Below, piece by piece: positions 27,004 to 37,214 of a DNA stretch of 38,788 nucleotides. The position numbers were made by a program, and so were the translations under genes. Origin of the DNA: a virus; the IMG/VR virus record IMGVR_UViG_3300027906_000054, positions 1 to 38,788 of that record; one strand, written 5' to 3'. Within the stretch, counting starts at the first letter, position 1. Each line of letters starts with the position of its first letter. The notes under the pieces are model-generated. The model searched no databases. It was given only the letters and a program-made list of their open reading frames with translations, and was not told where the DNA came from.

Positions 27004-28818
27004 ATGGCTGCTATTATCTCTGATAAATTTAGAATTTTTAATGCGACTCAATTCTTAGAGTCGTTAACTGAGGGTGCTACGGATACTAGTGCCGAACGTT
27101 CAAGGATGTACTTCTTCGTAGGAAGACCTCAACCTTGGAAGGCAAATCTAGAAATCCACTCTCAGAACGCTACTGCATTTGTAGTAGGACAAGAAGTATA
27201 CGTAGGCACTTACGGATCAACTGCTTTTAGAGCAACGATTGCTGCGGTTTACGATAACGCATTACTTCTTACCGACGTTTTTGGAAGTTCTGGTGTTAAC
27301 TCTGTTCCTACTCTAGGATCTACTCTAAAAGGTAGAACTGGTGGATCAGGTGGATCTGACACTGGTGCTGAAGCAAAGTCTGGAGTATACCGTTATGCTA
27401 CTGAGGATGTGCCACCTCTTCCTTTGGATAACGCAACAGAGAAAGTTAATCTATATGATGAGATAATTGCCGCAAAACGTGTTACTGGTGCTTATGCACG
27501 TACAGTTATTCGTCGTTACAACTGGGACTTGGTAGCCAACCCTAAGTTTGACATGTGGAAGCCCGACTATTCTGCTACTCCTGGTGGCGGTGGTCAAATT
27601 GGTAAGCAGACTGCCACAGGACAGGATGGCATCTCTACCGCAAAATTCTATGTTATGAACTCCTCATACGAGATATTTAAGTGTCTCTATAATGGAGAGG
27701 GACCTGGTAACGCTACTGGACAGAACGCTACTGAGGAACCATTAACAACAGGTGCTAACTATGCATCTGGAACAGGTCTTTATACTGAGACTACTGGTGC
27801 GAAATATGTTTGGAAGTATATGTACACCATCCCAACAGATGATGTTCTAAAATTCCTTTCTTCTGATTTCCTACCTATAGTTCTTACTACAAACGCAACT
27901 CGTCAAGCAACTGAGGCTCTAGCAGTCGCTGGTGCTGTTGATGTTGCACTTATTGAGAATGCTGGATCAGGTCTTCCTGCTTCACAGACTCTATACACAG
28001 GTATTAAAGGTGACGGAACAGGTGGTAAGGTTAAATTCGCCACAGACGGTTCTGGAACTATCACATCTGCTGAAATCGAAGCACGTGGAACAGGTTATAC
28101 CTACGCTAATGTTTTACTAGGTAATGGTAACCTATACAGTAATGCTGGACTTTCTAGTGCTGTAGCAACTGGTGCAGCTGCTGTTGGTGCTATTGAAGTT
28201 GTTCTTCCTACACAAGGTGGGCATGGATCAGACTTCGAGACAGAATTAAATGGTAAGCGTGTTATGACGAACATTCGTCTAACTTATGCTGAGGGTTCTG
28301 GAGACTTCCCTGTAGATAACGACTTCCGTCGTATTGGAATTATCAAAGACCCATTCAATTATGGAACAACAACTTTCTCCACTGCTGATACATTGAGTGG
28401 ACTGAAAGCACTTAAGATTACTGGAGCAACTGCTGACTTCATTCCTGATGAAGTTATCACACAAACAGTAACAGGTGGTACTGCTAAAGGTACTGTAGTT
28501 TCTTGGACATTAGATCAAGGTCAAACAACTACTGGAGTTCTTAAGTATATCCAAGTAAATGATAAACATGCCGATAGTGGTGTTGTAAGAGCATTTGAGA
28601 GTAATGGTTCTAACGCTGTTGCTGGTGGTCTTTCTGCCGCTTCTGGTACAGTAGATACTTCTTACTCCAATTCACTATTAGGATCTACATTTGCTTCAGG
28701 TCTTGCTAATCCAGAGATCGAGAATAACTCAGGTGATGTAATTTACATCGAAAACCGCCGTCTTATCACTCGTGCTCCTGATCAGATCGAAGATATCAAA
28801 CTAGTTATTGAGTTCTAA
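27004..28818 (+). CDS. gp8: Baseplate wedge protein gp8
   Basis: 604 residues. AERSRMYFFVGRPQPW (about 30-45), FYVMNSSYEIFKCLYNG (about 216-232) and YVWKYMYTIPTDDVLKFLSS (about 265-284), with a C-terminal NNSGDVIYIENRRLITRAPD, are clear gp8 signatures. T4 gp8 is 334 residues, so about 270 are extra: mostly a glycine-rich beta region from about 300 to 560 with the GTGYTYANV type of repeat. In T4, gp8 is a dimer that links gp7 and gp10 in the wedge. It has its own late promoter. Confidence 0.92.
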   Translation: MAAIISDKFRIFNATQFLESLTEGATDTSAERSRMYFFVGRPQPWKANLEIHSQNATAFVVGQEVYVGTYGSTAFRATIAAVYDNALLLTDVFGSSGVNSVPTLGSTLKGRTGGSGGSDTGAEAKSGVYRYATEDVPPLPLDNATEKVNLYDEIIAAKRVTGAYARTVIRRYNWDLVANPKFDMWKPDYSATPGGGGQIGKQTATGQDGISTAKFYVMNSSYEIFKCLYNGEGPGNATGQNATEEPLTTGANYASGTGLYTETTGAKYVWKYMYTIPTDDVLKFLSSDFLPIVLTTNATRQATEALAVAGAVDVALIENAGSGLPASQTLYTGIKGDGTGGKVKFATDGSGTITSAEIEARGTGYTYANVLLGNGNLYSNAGLSSAVATGAAAVGAIEVVLPTQGGHGSDFETELNGKRVMTNIRLTYAEGSGDFPVDNDFRRIGIIKDPFNYGTTTFSTADTLSGLKALKITGATADFIPDEVITQTVTGGTAKGTVVSWTLDQGQTTTGVLKYIQVNDKHADSGVVRAFESNGSNAVAGGLSAASGTVDTSYSNSLLGSTFASGLANPEIENNSGDVIYIENRRLITRAPDQIEDIKLVIEF

Positions 28819-28832
28819 GTTCATTCTACTAC

Positions 28833-28841
28833 GCTAAATAC
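28833..28841 (+). promoter_or_regulatory. Late-type promoter
   Basis: GCTAAATAC at 28833-28841, 33 bases before ATG 28875. Confidence 0.5.
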
Positions 28842-28874
28842 TAAAGATAAGCTGCTAGTATTGGCGATAGTAAA

Positions 28875-31800
28875 ATGCCACAGAAGACAAACCTTAATGT
28901 AAGCCCTTATTACGAGGACTTTGACGTAAATAAGAATTTTTATAAAATTCTATTTCGTCCTGGTTACTCAATACAGGGTAGAGAATTAACTCAGGTTCAA
29001 TCTATTCTTCAGAATCAGATTGAATCTTTTGGTAAGTATGCCTTCAAGCAAGGTGAACTTGTCATACCTGGTGAGGTTGGATTAAACACGAAATTAGACT
29101 ACGTTAAACTATCTTCTGTTTCAGAAGTAGCCATTAACGAAGGTGGAGAGATTGTCTACAAGAAGTATGACATCACCTTATTAGTCGGACAGCAATTAAG
29201 AGGTATTACCTCTGGTGTAGTAGGAACTATATTAGCAACAAAACTAGCAACTGAATCATCCGCAGATACTGTCTTTGTTAATTACCTTAATAGTGGTAAT
29301 TCCAATACTGAGTCTACTTTTAGACAAGGTGAGACACTAGAAGTGGTTGATGGTGTTAATACTCCTCTGCTTGTCGTAGGTACAGATGGTAGTGTACTTC
29401 CAACTAGTATACAGGTAACCAACCCTGATACTGCTGAAGTTACTTCTCTCGAAAGTCCTGCAATGGGATACGGTTCTGCTGTTAAGGTAGAAGAAGGTAT
29501 CTATTTTGTTAATGGTTATTTTGTTCGCAATGACACTGGTCTTCTTGTTATTGACGAATATTATGACAAACCATCTGCTAAGGTTGGATTTACAATTGTC
29601 GAAGATGTTGTAACTCCAGAGGAAGATTCATCTCTGTATGACAATTCGATTGGATCTTCTAACTCTACTGCACCTGGTGCTCATAGATTAAAGATTGGTC
29701 TTGTATTAAAAGAGTTTGCACTTGATGCAATTACTGATAAGAATTTTATTGAACTCCTTAGAGTTTCTAGAGGAGTTATACAAAAGAAAGTATCACCAAC
29801 AGATTACAATTTACTAGAACAAACTCTTGCTCGTAGAACATTTGACGAGAGTGGAGATTATGTTGTAGATAGTTTTGCTACTGATGTTAGAGAGTATGCA
29901 CAGAAAGATGGTAATCAAGGTTTATATGCTGTAGATGAATTTGGTCTTTATAATGGATTCTCTGCTGGAGACGCATCTAAGAAGATGGTCGCTAGTATTG
30001 GACCAGGTAAAGCATATATTAAGGGATACGAAATTGTTAATAAAGAGACGAAATATCTCACAATTGATAAAGCAAAAGAAAGCGTATTAAGTGACAATGT
30101 AACATTAAAGACTAAAGGATTACCAACCTTAAGTGTTAACAATGTTTATGGAAGTATACCTCTTAATCAAGAAGGTTCTGACCTAACTTCATATCCTACA
30201 GTATTTTTATACAGTACATTTAATGATGGTTCTATTGGATTAAATGGAACTGAATTATCAACTGATCATAGACAGACTCTTAATAAGAGAGGATCTATAT
30301 TAGATTCTAATTCTGCTGTCAAGACTATTACTATTCAAGTAACTAATACTACTAATACTCTTGCTTCTATTACTGATGGAAACTTTACTACTATCTTAGG
30401 AAGTCTTTATATCATTAAGACAAGAGATGGTAGCAATGCACCTACATCAGTTACTCCATTATCTTCTTTGGCATATGCTAAGGTTAACAAACCACTCATT
30501 ACTCCTAGTGATGCAGTATTCTATCTAGAATTAACAGTTACTGCTAATAAGGACATACTTGAGTCATTACTACGTGAACAGGATTTAGGAGATTCAGATT
30601 TCAGAAGAAAGATATTCCTTACTGAATCTGATGCTCAGAATGATGTTGGAAACGATAATGCTCTTGGGTATATTGTAGATTATAGCGAAGTTATTACACC
30701 AGTTATAGGAACTGCTAAACCTAGTAACTTTGTACTACAGGAAAGGGGATTAGGATTCAATTCTGATTCTGATATTGTTCTTTCTAAAGGTCGTTTATCA
30801 CAAGGTAGTGCAGCATACAACACCATATTCGGATTCTCTTATTTTGATCCTCAGTTCTTCACTAAGATCACCTTACAGAAACCTGTAACGGGTGGTACGT
30901 TCGTAACGGGCAAATATGTATTCGGACTGACTAGTGATGCTTATGGGGTCATTGAGGGTGCTTCTAACGGTGTCTATTCAACTGCTAAGATACTCTTCAT
31001 CAAAACATTATCTGGTAAGTTCCAATCTGGTGAATCTATTAGAGATGAAGCAGGAAACACAATAAAGATTGCTAAGGATAATACAATCTCTCATTTTGTA
31101 GTTCAGAAGAGAGGTTTAGGATATAATGATGATTCGGAATTGACAATTAATGGAGTTGATTATGATAACTCTATCATTACTATATCGAGAAAGAATGATG
31201 GATCCATCTATGCATGTGACATCATTAATAGAAATGGATTAACTACTACTTATGCTCAGCCTCCAGCAGTAACAGTTAAGAATGGTCCTGGATCTAATCC
31301 TGGAGATTCTGCTGCTGTTACACCTGTCCTAGTAAGGAATGCTGTAACAACATACACACCACAGAACATTAAATCTATTGGTGGTCAATATGGATCAGGT
31401 GGAGCAAACAAGTTTACTGCTGATGTTGTAGTTGATGATAGATCTTTCTCAGAAATTAAAGATGTAACAGAGTTTACTTTCTTTGGTGCTAATGGTACTA
31501 ACTTCATCGAATCTACTAGTTTCAGTGCAGATGCTTCTAAGGAATTACAACAGGGAGATATAGTTCAATTCTCTGATAGTAACAATGCTTTAGTTCGTGC
31601 TATAGTTCAATATGCTACTGAACCAAAAGGAGCTGCTAAGAGTAGAGTCTATTTGGATATTGCTTTACCTGCTGATGTATCAAACACTAATATTGTTAGG
31701 TTGCGTCCAAAGGTAGGTAACAGTGCTGCTGGTACTTTAATCTATCCTACTGGTAGTAAGCAAGTACAGAAAGTCTTTGCTGGAAATGATGATAGTAAGA

Positions 31801-34800
31801 TCAAGTACTTTTTCCGTAGAGATTTTGTTGCTACTACATCTACTGGTGGTGGTTTAATAACGTTTGCTGCTCAGTTGCCATATGGTACACAGAGATTTAC
31901 TGAATTCAGCGAAGAAAATTATATTATTACTGTATTAGATCCAGGTGGTGCTCCTGATATCGCTAAAGGAGATATTGTTTATATCCCTGCTGATAGTGTA
32001 TCCATTACATCTGCTACAGATACAGCAAGTGGTTTAACTTCTGGTAGTATTACACTTCAATTAGCAGCAAAATACTTTGGTGGAGATCCAAATAATTATG
32101 GAACATTCCCCAAACTGAAATTAACTGCTACTCTTGAAGTAAGTAATGCTAAGCCTAGACTTAAGACTGCAATTAAAAATAAGAGAATTATTATAAGTTC
32201 TGCTGGAGATCGTGTAATTCCATTCAGAGGAACTGATTATGATAGTGAAGTTATTGAAATATCATCTTATTCAGACGCATACAAATTAAGATATGTATAT
32301 GAAGGAACTTCCTCTCAGCCCCCTGAAGTTGATACTGCTGGTAACCTTGTTGTTGGTACTGACGTTACTGACAGGTTTACCTTCGACGACGGTCAAAGAG
32401 ATACAATTTACGACGTATCGAGATTAGTAATTAAACCCGGAGCACAAGCACCAATTGGTCAATTAGTAATTGGTTTTGATTACTTTGAGCAATCACAAGG
32501 TGACTTCTGTACAGTTGATAGTTACTTACATGAAGCAGGTCTTCCTGAAGATGAGATTCCTACTTTCGACTCAGTTATTCATGGCATGGTCGAATTGAAG
32601 AATGTATTTGACTTTAGACCAAAGGTTGATAGTACTGCTATTATTTCTGGTTTCCAAGATGTATCATCACTAGCAAATACAAGTGGAGCATTCTCTGCTG
32701 CTGGTGCTGTTGTTTCTAGCACTCCTGCTCCAGATAGCAATCTAGAATATACATTCTCATTCAGTCAAGTTGAATACTTAGATCGTATCGATGGTATCTA
32801 CTTGAATAAGAAGGGTGAATTTGTTGTTAAGCAAGGTAATTCATCACTCAACCCATCCAAACCAGACCCAATTGCAGATGCTGTGCCTCTATTCTATGCA
32901 TATGTTCCTGCATATACTAAGTCTAGTAAAGATGTAAGAATTACTCCAGTTGATAATCGCCGTTATACAATGCGCGATATCGGTAAGTTGGAGAAACGTA
33001 TTGAAAGATTAGAGTTCTATACAACTCTAAGCATTCTTGAACAGCAAGCATTGAATATGCAGATCAAGGATGATATCGGACTTGATAGATTTAAGAGTGG
33101 ATTCTTTGTAGATAACTTTGAGACACACGGATTAGGTAATCTAAAATCACTTGATTATCAATGTGGTGTCGATAGTCAGCAATCTGTTCTACGTCCACAG
33201 TCCAAAGAAGATTCTGTTGCGTTGACAGAGGTTAACGGTAGAGAGGATCAGAGATCTGTATCTGGATACAAGAAGTCTGGTAATATTGTTACACTTCCAT
33301 ATTCAAATCTATCTCTACTTGGAAATGATTTTGCATCTAAGACACTAAATCCTAACCCATTTGTAGTTCTACAGTATGTTGGAGATGGTGAAATTTCTCC
33401 AAATATTGATCAATGGTATGATCAGTCAGTAGAACCATTAGTTGTTGATACTAATACCAATCTCTTTAGCATATTCCTTGCTAAGGATCTTGTTAGTGAG
33501 AGTTTCTCCAGTCTTTATAACTCATTCGTAGTTAACTGGGTTGGAACTTCACCATCATTTACTGCTATCAATTCATTGGGTGAAGTTGTTACACAACAAG
33601 CAGCTGCTTCTGTTGGTACAGCATCTGTTGCAAGTTCTTCTAATGTAAGTCCTCAGAATAATGAGGTTGGTAAAGGTATTCAAACTAAGACTGTAGATGG
33701 AAAGATTGTTTCAACTGCACTTCAGTTCTTTGCTAGAAGTCAGGCAATTAAGTTTGTTGTTAAGAGATTAAAACCAAATACTAAGATATCTGTATTCTTA
33801 GAAGGTAGAAATGTTAATCGTTGGGTTAACCCTGACCTTAGATTTACTGGTACTGCTGGTAACTCACCATCTGCATTTAATGGAGATGTAATTACAGATA
33901 ATAATGGTAATGCTAGTGGAATAGTTCTACTTCCTGCTGGTGCTCCTCCAAGAGAAAATGCTACTTGGGGTGGAGATGTTGATACTGTTGATTATGATAC
34001 TGCTGCTGAAGAAATTCGTGTAACAACTGGTATCAAGACATTCAGGTTTACATCTAGTGCTACTGATGCTGATAAGGCAACAGTAGATACCTATGCAGAA
34101 GTTAAGTACTATGCAACTGGTATTCTCCCAGAAAATCCAGCAAGTATTGTTTCCACAAAACCATCTTACTTCAAAGCGAATGAAGGTGTACAAATAATTG
34201 ATAACAATACAGATAACCCAGTAAGACCTAACCCTCTTGCTCAGACATTTAAGGTTGAAAACTTTGATGGTGGTGTATTCTTAACAGGTGCTGATCTATA
34301 CTTCAGTAAGAAGAGTGATGATATTCCTGTTAAAGTTTATGTTACTAATGTAGATAGTAATAAGCCTGGTAAGAATGTTGTTCCTGGAACAGAGAAGGTT
34401 CTTGCACCTAGTACATTCCTTAAGGTATATACTAATGGTAATGTAAGTATAACTAAGGCAGAAAATGTAACTGGTTTATCTTCTTCTGCTAGTGGTCCAA
34501 TTCAGAAAGTTATTGATAAGAATGGTGTTGATCTAGTTGCAACTGCATCTGGTGTATACACATTAACTAATGAGCAGGTATATACACTTGTTCTTAGTAA
34601 CCATAATGGTAAAGCATTTAAACAGAATGAAGATTTATCTATTCCTTCAGTTACATTAGCAAATAATACTAATAATACCCAGTTAAAATTAACTATTGCT
34701 AAAGATAGTGGTAAGTTATCTGGTATTAAGGTAACTAAGGTTGGTCAGAATTATGATAGTGCTATTTTAACTATCGAAAGTCCTCAATTAGCAGGTGGAT

Positions 34801-36998
34801 CAGTTGCTACTGCAAGCATATCTGTATCTGGTGGTAAAGTTTATAATACTGAAATCCTTCTTGCTGGTTTTGGATATACTGAAGCTCCTTCAGTTGTTGT
34901 TAAGGGTATTGGTAATGGTGCAGGTGGTTGTGAGATATCAACTTCTATAGAAATAGATACTCCTGCTGTAAGGATGGGTGTAGCAACAGATCAAACTGGT
35001 GTTACTAATTCAACTACACCAACATACTTCGAGTTTGATTATCCAGTATATCTTCAGAATGATACTGAATATGCTTTCGCAGTGGAAACAGATTCAATTG
35101 ATTACGAACTTTGGGCATCTCGTTTAGGAGAAACTGATGTTTCCACAAGTACAGTTATTACTTCTCAACCATCATTAGGTTCAGTTTACAAATCTCAGAA
35201 CGTAGATAACTGGACTGAAGATATATTTGAAGATCTTAAGTTTAAATTATATCGTGCTGAGTTTAATATTACTAGACCAGCAGAACTTCTACTTAAGAAT
35301 GATAACTTGGGATATGAATTACTTGGTACAAATCCATTTAATACTAACGCTAGTGCTTCAACAGCAGCAACTGCTAAGTTATTCCAGAATAACAATAAGA
35401 TTATTAGAGTAGATCATAGAGACAATGGGTTTGAAGATACAGGAAAATCCTATGTATTCTATAGATCTGCAACTGAGACAGCAGGTATTACTGCTGATAA
35501 CTTCAACACTAATCTATTCCAAGTAGATAACGGTGGTGTTGATACTTACACTATTACATCAGCATCACAAGCATCTGGAAATGCTGTTGGTGGTGGTACT
35601 GGTGTTTATGCATCACATAACAGAAAATATGAAGTTCTTTACCCACAAGTTCAGTATTTAACTACAGGTGGTACTAAGATTGAAACATCTGTTAAGACTA
35701 CAAATGTAGTTTCTGTAGATTCTACTACAAATAACTATACTTCTTATAACAGAACTAGTGATTATGAGAAGACATTCTTAAATGAACCACATTATTTCAC
35801 AAATCAGAAATTTATTGCTTCTGATATTAATGAAACTATGAATTCACTTTCAGAATCTTTGACTTATAAGTTACTTCTTTCGTCTACTGTGTCTCATTTG
35901 AGTCCAGTTGTTGATCTTGATAGTGCATCTGTTAAGACAATTTCTAACAGAATTGAAAGTGGAAGTGGTAAGGAAGATAGATTTGGTAGAAAGGATCAGA
36001 TTCTAGAATTATATCCAGTATATAAATTCACTGTTGCTGGAAATGGTGGAACTGCTGTTACAAGTAATCAGACAGTTACAGGTGATACTTCTAAAGCATC
36101 TGGTACTATTGCTAGAGTTAATGGAAGTGAGATTTATGTCAGAGTTAAGACTAGTCAGTTCTTCCAGAAAGGTGAAAGAATTCGTTTAAGTATTCAAAGT
36201 TCACTAACAGATGGATCTACTGTAACAGTTGACACATATCCATCTCAGATTATTACTTCTATTGCTGATGCAGCAACTATAGTTGCACGTAATCCTAGTG
36301 TTATAACTGAACTTTATGATAGCCCAAGTTACGGTATTATCGGTACAAGTCAGCAGTGGGATTCTGTTACACAAGAGTTGACAGTAAGAACTGACACTCA
36401 ACCAATTAATGATAACTTTACTTCTAGAATAATAGATAGTGCTGACTATAATAGAAATGCAACTATTGCTAGTCAAACACCAGATATATTCAGGGTAGGA
36501 GATTTAATTAAGTATCCTGGTCAGGTAGATGATGAAGCATATTATCTAGAAGTTGGAAAAGTAAGTTATACCAATGGTTTAGAATTCATTCCAGAGAATG
36601 TATCTAAGAATGGATCTTCTATTGCTAAGTATGTAACTAAGGAAATTGGTATTAGCAATCCAGCATCATCTGTTAATGTTAAATTGACAGTTAATGTTAA
36701 GGACATTTCAAATGTTCAAGTTCTTTACAGAACTAAGAAGGCAGGAAGTCAAGAAAACTTTGAGGATATTGACTGGGTATACTTTAATAGTACAGGTGTA
36801 CCAGACAATTTAGAAGTTGCAACAAGTGAGAATACTATCTCTGGTGTTGTAGAGAAACAATCTTCCTACCAAGAACTAAGTTATAGCGTTTCAGATATCT
36901 CTGAATTTGCATCATTTGCTGTTAAAATTGTTATGAAATCAGTAGATCCAGCATATGTTCCTAAAGTTCAGGATATCAGAGCAGTAGCATCGTTCTAA
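28875..36998 (+). CDS. DUF4815-type baseplate/tail-fibre protein (2707 aa), gp9/gp10 position
   Basis: 2707 residues. The N-terminus MPQKTNLNVSPYYEDFDVNK followed by FYKILFRPGYSIQGRELTQV is the recognisable start of DUF4815 proteins, which are long cyanophage baseplate or fibre components. A helical coiled-coil stretch RDIGKLEKRIERLEFYTTLS lies at about 1364-1400. NPLAQTFKVENFDGGVFLTG at about 1783 is a conserved core of the family. Gly-Tyr repeats occur at about 1955-2030. The C-terminal VSDISEFASFAVKIVMKSVD looks like a fibre end. Ordinary T4 gp10 is 602 residues, so the protein is greatly expanded. It probably attaches short fibres to gp8 (inference from order). Confidence 0.85.
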   Translation: MPQKTNLNVSPYYEDFDVNKNFYKILFRPGYSIQGRELTQVQSILQNQIESFGKYAFKQGELVIPGEVGLNTKLDYVKLSSVSEVAINEGGEIVYKKYDITLLVGQQLRGITSGVVGTILATKLATESSADTVFVNYLNSGNSNTESTFRQGETLEVVDGVNTPLLVVGTDGSVLPTSIQVTNPDTAEVTSLESPAMGYGSAVKVEEGIYFVNGYFVRNDTGLLVIDEYYDKPSAKVGFTIVEDVVTPEEDSSLYDNSIGSSNSTAPGAHRLKIGLVLKEFALDAITDKNFIELLRVSRGVIQKKVSPTDYNLLEQTLARRTFDESGDYVVDSFATDVREYAQKDGNQGLYAVDEFGLYNGFSAGDASKKMVASIGPGKAYIKGYEIVNKETKYLTIDKAKESVLSDNVTLKTKGLPTLSVNNVYGSIPLNQEGSDLTSYPTVFLYSTFNDGSIGLNGTELSTDHRQTLNKRGSILDSNSAVKTITIQVTNTTNTLASITDGNFTTILGSLYIIKTRDGSNAPTSVTPLSSLAYAKVNKPLITPSDAVFYLELTVTANKDILESLLREQDLGDSDFRRKIFLTESDAQNDVGNDNALGYIVDYSEVITPVIGTAKPSNFVLQERGLGFNSDSDIVLSKGRLSQGSAAYNTIFGFSYFDPQFFTKITLQKPVTGGTFVTGKYVFGLTSDAYGVIEGASNGVYSTAKILFIKTLSGKFQSGESIRDEAGNTIKIAKDNTISHFVVQKRGLGYNDDSELTINGVDYDNSIITISRKNDGSIYACDIINRNGLTTTYAQPPAVTVKNGPGSNPGDSAAVTPVLVRNAVTTYTPQNIKSIGGQYGSGGANKFTADVVVDDRSFSEIKDVTEFTFFGANGTNFIESTSFSADASKELQQGDIVQFSDSNNALVRAIVQYATEPKGAAKSRVYLDIALPADVSNTNIVRLRPKVGNSAAGTLIYPTGSKQVQKVFAGNDDSKIKYFFRRDFVATTSTGGGLITFAAQLPYGTQRFTEFSEENYIITVLDPGGAPDIAKGDIVYIPADSVSITSATDTASGLTSGSITLQLAAKYFGGDPNNYGTFPKLKLTATLEVSNAKPRLKTAIKNKRIIISSAGDRVIPFRGTDYDSEVIEISSYSDAYKLRYVYEGTSSQPPEVDTAGNLVVGTDVTDRFTFDDGQRDTIYDVSRLVIKPGAQAPIGQLVIGFDYFEQSQGDFCTVDSYLHEAGLPEDEIPTFDSVIHGMVELKNVFDFRPKVDSTAIISGFQDVSSLANTSGAFSAAGAVVSSTPAPDSNLEYTFSFSQVEYLDRIDGIYLNKKGEFVVKQGNSSLNPSKPDPIADAVPLFYAYVPAYTKSSKDVRITPVDNRRYTMRDIGKLEKRIERLEFYTTLSILEQQALNMQIKDDIGLDRFKSGFFVDNFETHGLGNLKSLDYQCGVDSQQSVLRPQSKEDSVALTEVNGREDQRSVSGYKKSGNIVTLPYSNLSLLGNDFASKTLNPNPFVVLQYVGDGEISPNIDQWYDQSVEPLVVDTNTNLFSIFLAKDLVSESFSSLYNSFVVNWVGTSPSFTAINSLGEVVTQQAAASVGTASVASSSNVSPQNNEVGKGIQTKTVDGKIVSTALQFFARSQAIKFVVKRLKPNTKISVFLEGRNVNRWVNPDLRFTGTAGNSPSAFNGDVITDNNGNASGIVLLPAGAPPRENATWGGDVDTVDYDTAAEEIRVTTGIKTFRFTSSATDADKATVDTYAEVKYYATGILPENPASIVSTKPSYFKANEGVQIIDNNTDNPVRPNPLAQTFKVENFDGGVFLTGADLYFSKKSDDIPVKVYVTNVDSNKPGKNVVPGTEKVLAPSTFLKVYTNGNVSITKAENVTGLSSSASGPIQKVIDKNGVDLVATASGVYTLTNEQVYTLVLSNHNGKAFKQNEDLSIPSVTLANNTNNTQLKLTIAKDSGKLSGIKVTKVGQNYDSAILTIESPQLAGGSVATASISVSGGKVYNTEILLAGFGYTEAPSVVVKGIGNGAGGCEISTSIEIDTPAVRMGVATDQTGVTNSTTPTYFEFDYPVYLQNDTEYAFAVETDSIDYELWASRLGETDVSTSTVITSQPSLGSVYKSQNVDNWTEDIFEDLKFKLYRAEFNITRPAELLLKNDNLGYELLGTNPFNTNASASTAATAKLFQNNNKIIRVDHRDNGFEDTGKSYVFYRSATETAGITADNFNTNLFQVDNGGVDTYTITSASQASGNAVGGGTGVYASHNRKYEVLYPQVQYLTTGGTKIETSVKTTNVVSVDSTTNNYTSYNRTSDYEKTFLNEPHYFTNQKFIASDINETMNSLSESLTYKLLLSSTVSHLSPVVDLDSASVKTISNRIESGSGKEDRFGRKDQILELYPVYKFTVAGNGGTAVTSNQTVTGDTSKASGTIARVNGSEIYVRVKTSQFFQKGERIRLSIQSSLTDGSTVTVDTYPSQIITSIADAATIVARNPSVITELYDSPSYGIIGTSQQWDSVTQELTVRTDTQPINDNFTSRIIDSADYNRNATIASQTPDIFRVGDLIKYPGQVDDEAYYLEVGKVSYTNGLEFIPENVSKNGSSIAKYVTKEIGISNPASSVNVKLTVNVKDISNVQVLYRTKKAGSQENFEDIDWVYFNSTGVPDNLEVATSENTISGVVEKQSSYQELSYSVSDISEFASFAVKIVMKSVDPAYVPKVQDIRAVASF

Positions 36999-37007
36999 AC
37001 TCCGCAC

Positions 37008-37214
37008 ATGGATTATCTTAAGGTGAAAGGTCATGACGGTCTTGTAAGAGACCAAAACACAGGGGCCATCTTAAATCATGACGTTTCTGCTATAGAAGCT
37101 AGACGTAAGACGCGGAACTTAGGTTCCGCATTGGAAGACATAAATATGTTGAAAGAAGAAATTCTTGAGATTAAATCCCTGTTGCGAGAGTTAGTATCAA
37201 ATGCCAGCAATTAA
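37008..37214 (+). CDS. Small coiled-coil protein conserved near cyanophage tail genes (68 aa)
   Basis: 68 residues. MDYLKVKGHDGLVRDQNTGA at the start and a C-terminal coiled coil LEDINMLKEEILEIKSLLRE. I recall proteins with this MDYLKVxGHDxLVRDxxTGAI opening next to structural genes in cyanophages. It starts nine bases after the previous stop, and the next gene starts 14 bases before its end, so the three are expressed together. It may act as a small assembly factor. Confidence 0.7.
   Translation: MDYLKVKGHDGLVRDQNTGAILNHDVSAIEARRKTRNLGSALEDINMLKEEILEIKSLLRELVSNASN

Noticed and set aside
16639-36998. Minus-strand frames of 60-90 residues opposite the structural genes
   Set aside because: They have low-complexity, cysteine- and serine-rich sequences that mirror the repeats of the plus-strand genes and no ribosome sites.
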